A stretch of DNA of 7,538 nucleotides from CAINVV01 sp964528535 (GTDB lineage: Bacteria; Bacteroidota; Bacteroidia; Bacteroidales; Prolixibacteraceae): assembly GCA_964528535.1 (NCBI GenBank), contig CAZGSQ010000157.1, positions 1 through 7,538 on the forward strand, read 5' to 3'. The position numbers and the translations under genes are program-made. Of the stretch, positions 4,367-7,538 are shown piece after piece (within the stretch, counting starts at the first letter, position 1; each line of letters starts with the position of its first letter). A model generated the notes under the pieces. The model was not told where the DNA came from and did no database searches. It saw nothing but the letters and a program-made list of their open reading frames with translations.

Positions 4367-6835
4367 ATGCCAAAAGTTCAGTTTATCGACCCGAGTGTTG
4401 CCCGTGCTGCTGGTGAAATCACCTTTCAGCCGATTCCTGTCAACCAGTACCACAAGACCATCCAGGAGGAGAAGTCTAATTTTTCGAACGATGATTTGAT
4501 CAGAATTTACCACGACATGGTGGTAATCAGGGAGTTCGAAACCATGCTCAACCTTATCAAAACGACGGGTGAGTACAGTGGCGTGCCTTACGACCATCCT
4601 GGGCCGGCGCACCTTTCCATTGGTCAGGAGGCTTCGGCGGTTGGCATGGCTTACACCCTTACGGTGGAGGATTTTATCTTCGGATCGCACCGCAGCCATG
4701 GCGAGATTCTTGCCAAAGGTCTCAGCGCGGTGCACAAACTGGAGGATGGGCAGCTGATGCAGATCATGGAGGAGTTCTTCGGGGGTACCATCCTGAAGAT
4801 CGTGCAGAAAGATTTCAAGGGATCGGTCAAAGAGCTGGGGCGTAAATTTTTGATATATGGCACATTGGCCGAAATATTTGCCCGCGAAACCGGTTTCAAC
4901 AAGGGCCTTGGCGGGAGCATGCACGCCTTCTTTACCCCATTTGGCGTCTATCCCAACAACGCCATCGTGGGTGGAAGCGGAGACATTGCCGTTGGTGCGG
5001 CCCTTTACAAAAAAGTAAACCGCAAACCGGGTGTGGTAGTGGCCAACATTGGCGATGCCTCCATGGCCTGCGGTCCTGTTTGGGAGGGAATCTCCTTCTC
5101 GGCCATGGACCAGTTTACCCAACTCTGGGACGACGGCATGAAGGGCGGTCTGCCGGTGATCTTCAATGTCATGAACAACCAATATGGCATGGGCGGACAG
5201 ACGGCAGGCGAGACGATGGGGTACGGCATGGCCGCACGCATCGGCGCAGGCGTCAACCCCGACCAGATGCACGCCGAGCGTGTGGATGGTTACAATCCGC
5301 TGGCCGTAATCGATGCCTACAAACGGAAATTAGCTGTCATTGAAGCCAAGAGAGGACCCGTTTTGTTAGAGGTCCTTACCTACCGGTTCAGCGGCCACTC
5401 TCCCTCGGATGCCTCCTCCTACCGTTCGAAAGAAGAGGTGGAGGCCTGGCAGAACCAGGATTGCATCCACTCTTTTGCCAAAAATTTGGTCGCAGCCGGT
5501 GTGACGGATCAGAAAAATCTGGATGGAATATGGGACGAGATCAAAGCACTGATGGTCGAACTATTAAAGGTTTCTACCGACGAAACTGTCTCTCCCCGCA
5601 TGGACATCCGCCAGCGGCCGGAACAAATAGGTGAGATGATTTTCTCCAATACCCCTACCAATTCGATGGAAGAGCGTCCGGTAGAGGTGAACCATGCCAT
5701 GGCAGAGAATGCCAGGGTCATTCAACTGACCAAAAAAGAGCGTTTTGCATTCGATGCAGAGGGAAAACCCTTCTCCAAGATGAAACAATACCAGCTTCGC
5801 GACGGCATCTTCGAGGCCATCATCGACCGATTCTACAAGGATCCGACCTTGATAGCCTACGGCGAGGAGAACCGCGACTGGGGTGGTGCCTTCGCCGTCT
5901 ACCGTGGATTGACAGAGGCATTGCCTTACCACCGACTGTTCAATTCACCCATTTCGGAGGCCTCTATCGTCGGAACCTCTATTGGCTATGCCATGTGCGG
6001 AGGTCGGGTCATTCCTGAGATCATGTATTGCGACTTCCTTGGCCGGTGTGGAGACGAGGTCTTCAACCAGTTGCCGAAGTGGCAAGCCATGAGTGGCAAT
6101 GTGTTGAAAATGCCCGTGGTTCTGCGTGTATCGGTTGGTTCGAAATATGGGGCCCAGCATTCGCAGGATTGGACCTCCCTGGTCGCCCACATTCCTGGAT
6201 TGAAAGTTGTATTCCCGGTAACTCCTTATGATGCAAAGGGTCTGATGAACAGCGCGCTTCAGGGTACTGATCCGGTCGTCTTCTTCGAGAGTCAGCGGGT
6301 CTACGATATTGGCGAACAATTTCATGCAGGTGGTGTACCGGAAGGATATTACGAAATTCCGATGGGCGAGCCGGATGTCAAAAGAGCCGGAGATGATGTC
6401 ACCATCCTCACCATCGGCGCAACGCTTTATCGCGCCCTCGATGCGGCCAAAATATTACAGGAAAAATATGGCCTTTCGGCCGAAGTGATGGATGCCCGTT
6501 CGCTCGTTCCATTCAACTACGCACCTGTGATCGACTCTGTGAAGAAAACTGGCCGGATCCTCATTTCGGGAGATGCCAACAGCCGTGGCTCCTTCCTGAA
6601 CGACCTCGCCCGCAACATTACCGAACTGGCCTTCGACTACCTCGATGCGCCACCCGTGGTGGTGGGATCGCGCAACTGGATCACCCCCGCTTACGAACTC
6701 GAAGAGGCCTTCTTCCCACAAGCAGGCTGGTTCCTGGATGCCATCCACGAAAAGATCGTTCCTCTGGCCGGACATGTCGTAGGAGAGAACTTCAGCGACA
6801 GCGAGCAGATCAGAAGAGCCAAGATGGGCGTGTAA
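4367..6835 (+). CDS. Fused alpha-beta E1 component of a 2-oxoacid or acetoin dehydrogenase complex
   Basis: An 822-residue thiamine-diphosphate enzyme joining both E1 subunits in one chain, alpha first. It decarboxylates the substrate and acylates the E2 lipoyl arm. The alpha half (about 40-405) has GSHRSHGE (106-113), a diphosphate-binding motif starting GDA (229-231) and ending NN (270-271), and the loop RFSGHSPSDASSYRS (340-354). GDA replaces the usual GDG, and the distance to NN is about ten residues longer than normal because of a segment near TQLWDDGMKGG (251-261). A linker of about 70 residues leads to the beta half (about 475-800). That half has GEENRDWGG (499-507), PISEAS with the likely cofactor-activating E531, and GAQHSQ with H598. 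A 40-residue N-terminal extension precedes the alpha domain. Unfused E1 subunits are about 330 residues each, and this is not the unrelated homodimeric AceE layout. It completes the complex encoded by the two genes upstream; substrate is unresolved. Confidence 0.94.
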   Translation: MPKVQFIDPSVARAAGEITFQPIPVNQYHKTIQEEKSNFSNDDLIRIYHDMVVIREFETMLNLIKTTGEYSGVPYDHPGPAHLSIGQEASAVGMAYTLTVEDFIFGSHRSHGEILAKGLSAVHKLEDGQLMQIMEEFFGGTILKIVQKDFKGSVKELGRKFLIYGTLAEIFARETGFNKGLGGSMHAFFTPFGVYPNNAIVGGSGDIAVGAALYKKVNRKPGVVVANIGDASMACGPVWEGISFSAMDQFTQLWDDGMKGGLPVIFNVMNNQYGMGGQTAGETMGYGMAARIGAGVNPDQMHAERVDGYNPLAVIDAYKRKLAVIEAKRGPVLLEVLTYRFSGHSPSDASSYRSKEEVEAWQNQDCIHSFAKNLVAAGVTDQKNLDGIWDEIKALMVELLKVSTDETVSPRMDIRQRPEQIGEMIFSNTPTNSMEERPVEVNHAMAENARVIQLTKKERFAFDAEGKPFSKMKQYQLRDGIFEAIIDRFYKDPTLIAYGEENRDWGGAFAVYRGLTEALPYHRLFNSPISEASIVGTSIGYAMCGGRVIPEIMYCDFLGRCGDEVFNQLPKWQAMSGNVLKMPVVLRVSVGSKYGAQHSQDWTSLVAHIPGLKVVFPVTPYDAKGLMNSALQGTDPVVFFESQRVYDIGEQFHAGGVPEGYYEIPMGEPDVKRAGDDVTILTIGATLYRALDAAKILQEKYGLSAEVMDARSLVPFNYAPVIDSVKKTGRILISGDANSRGSFLNDLARNITELAFDYLDAPPVVVGSRNWITPAYELEEAFFPQAGWFLDAIHEKIVPLAGHVVGENFSDSEQIRRAKMGV

Positions 6836-6867
6836 GTGGATGGACTGGGGGACTATGAGACTGGGAC

Positions 6868-7032
6868 GAAGAAGATGTGCATTAGGCATTTACTCCCCTG
6901 AGCTTGGACTCCACTGAGCTTGTCGAAGGGTCGAAGGGTCGATGGGCTTTATTGCATGAGGATCCCATCGGTCCCTGAGCTTGCCGAAGGGAGGGGCTAT
7001 GAGACTGGGAGATTTGAAAATTAGACGATTAG
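6868..7032 (+). repeat. Dispersed intergenic repeat, right copy
   Basis: This block starts 32 bases after the E1 stop and runs GAAGAAGATGTGCATTAGGC, ATTTACTCCCCTGAGC, TTGGACTCCACTGAGC, TTGTCGAAGGGTCGAAGGG, TTGCATGAGGATCCCATCGG, CTGAGCTTGCCGAAGG, ending GAAAATTAGACGATTAG. It is the inverted counterpart of 210-394, with the same order of blocks. Indels of whole internal units distinguish the copies: this one has two 16-base CTCAGGGGAGTC-type units where the left has an extra one. Relative to the gene it follows, its orientation is the same as in the left copy. Confidence 0.85.
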
Positions 7033-7079
7033 ATAATTTGCTGATTTGACAATTGGATGGAATGGCCAATCCGGGGGAT

Positions 7080-7092
7080 ACCCTGAAAGGGT
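7080..7092 (+). repeat. Small hairpin in a possible Bacteroidetes multicopy-repeat remnant
   Basis: ACCCT-GAA-AGGGT is a perfect 5-base stem with a 3-base loop. It is followed by GACCTGGATAGCC and GGTGGAACC. I recall the series CCCTGAAAGGGTT, CTGGATAGCC and a G-rich hairpin from multicopy intergenic sequences in Bacteroidetes, so this may be a worn copy. There is no T run, so it does not look like a terminator. Confidence 0.35.
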
Positions 7093-7138
7093 TAGACCTG
7101 GATAGCCGGAGGTGGAACCACTGAATACAGATGACAAA

Positions 7139-7538
7139 ATGATAAGAACATTCAACATGGATTTTTGGAACCAATTTCCCGGTAGGGAAGATCTTTTAAA
7201 ATGGTATGCAGAAAATGGCAACAACACTGTTTTCTCCGTGAATGCCCATTTGCACACCCCGTATTCGTTCAGTGCCTTCAGGGACATCCCCCAAGCGTTG
7301 GACATGGGGGTATCCGAAAACGTGAGGGTGATGGGTATCAACGATTTCTACTCGACAGATGGATATGCCGAATGGGCAACGGAGGCCTCCGTCAGGGGGA
7401 TTTTCCCTCTTTTCAACATCGAATACATCAGTCTGAACAAGGCCGATCAGTTGGCCGGACTCAAAGTCAATGATCCGGGCAATCCCGGCAGGACCTACCT
7501 CAGCGGCAAAGGACTTGCTTTCCCGCCCAGGATGGAGG
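7139..7538 (+). CDS. PHP-domain protein, likely metal-dependent phosphoesterase (3' truncated by window)
   Basis: The frame is open from the ATG at 7139 to the end of the window, 133 codons with no stop. The PHP signature is NAHLHTPYSFSAF (residues 35-47), in which H37 and H39 form the first metal-binding HxH pair. GINDFYSTDGY (66-76) stands where many PHP proteins have a TDH-type motif, and FNIEY places E95 where the metal-binding glutamate is expected. PHP domains bind two or three metals and usually hydrolyse phosphate esters, but the substrate cannot be told from the N-terminal part. A second in-frame ATG at 7157 gives a protein six residues shorter (MDFWNQF...); neither start has a strong Shine-Dalgarno, and an in-frame TAG at 7103 limits the start on the left. 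A repeat-bearing spacer of about 300 bases separates it from E1, so it is probably not part of the dehydrogenase operon. Confidence 0.82.
   Translation, partial: MIRTFNMDFWNQFPGREDLLKWYAENGNNTVFSVNAHLHTPYSFSAFRDIPQALDMGVSENVRVMGINDFYSTDGYAEWATEASVRGIFPLFNIEYISLNKADQLAGLKVNDPGNPGRTYLSGKGLAFPPRME

Larger units (their letters stand above)
6836..7138. other. Non-coding region between E1 and the PHP-domain gene
   Basis: These 303 bases contain the right copy of the dispersed repeat, a GATTTG/ATTAG low-complexity run (7011-7052) and a small hairpin at 7080-7092. I see no gene, no T-tailed terminator, and no clear TAnnTTTG promoter for the downstream gene. Confidence 0.7.

Noticed and set aside
4358..5272. 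Long 304-codon minus-strand frame opposite the E1 gene
   Set aside because: It lies almost wholly over the E1 alpha coding sequence and is His/Val-rich with no domain, as expected for an antisense shadow.
6965..6992. TCGG...CCGA / CCCT...AGGG pairings in the dispersed repeat as a terminator
   Set aside because: Stems are only four bases, loops are long, and no T run follows, so intrinsic termination is not supported.
210..7032. Composite transposon bounded by the inverted repeats
   Set aside because: No transposase, target-site duplication or sharp repeat ends are visible, and the genes inside are ordinary metabolic genes; a dispersed repeat family is the simpler reading.
7201..7473. Plus-strand 90-codon frame near the window end
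   Set aside because: It is a different frame over the PHP-domain gene, which has a clear HLHTPYSF motif.

Overview
The window looks like one end of a contig from a Bacteroidetes-type bacterium, from a draft or metagenome assembly. This is inferred from three things: Bacteroidetes-style promoter elements (TAnnTTTG) with no strong Shine-Dalgarno sequences, intergenic repeats of a kind I associate with that phylum, and the protein types. The first 45 bases are not biological. They are an Illumina TruSeq P7-side adapter with a readable index, so genomic sequence starts at 46.

Layout: 46-102 may be the last codons of a RidA/YjgF-like protein (weak). 103-411 is non-coding and carries a dispersed repeat. 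A HutC-type GntR regulator (412-1110, minus) is divergent from a three-gene plus-strand cluster: E2 acyltransferase (1375-2706), E3 dihydrolipoamide dehydrogenase (2725-4089) and a fused E1 alpha-beta thiamine-diphosphate dehydrogenase (4367-6835). Together these supply all catalytic parts of a 2-oxoacid (or acetoin) dehydrogenase complex. E1 decarboxylates the substrate, the E2 lipoyl arm takes the acyl group to CoA, and E3 reoxidises the lipoyl group with NAD+. The substrate cannot be fixed from sequence; pyruvate, a branched-chain 2-oxoacid and acetoin all remain possible. E3 and E1 are separated by a heptanucleotide tandem repeat broken by a 100-N scaffold gap. After E1 comes a second copy of the dispersed repeat, then the start of a PHP-domain protein that runs off the window (7139-7538).

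The best regulatory signal is in the very AT-rich divergent spacer (1147-1374). It holds two TGTA-N2-TACA dyads, the sequence type bound by HutC-family GntR repressors. One overlaps the likely -33 element of the E2 promoter; the other lies where the -33 element of the regulator's promoter should be. This supports local control of the complex plus autoregulation by the GntR protein. Other points of note are a degenerate second subunit-binding-like domain with a CxxC in E2, an altered and stretched thiamine-diphosphate motif in E1, and homologous repeat copies placed just downstream of both the regulator and E1, in the same orientation relative to each gene.
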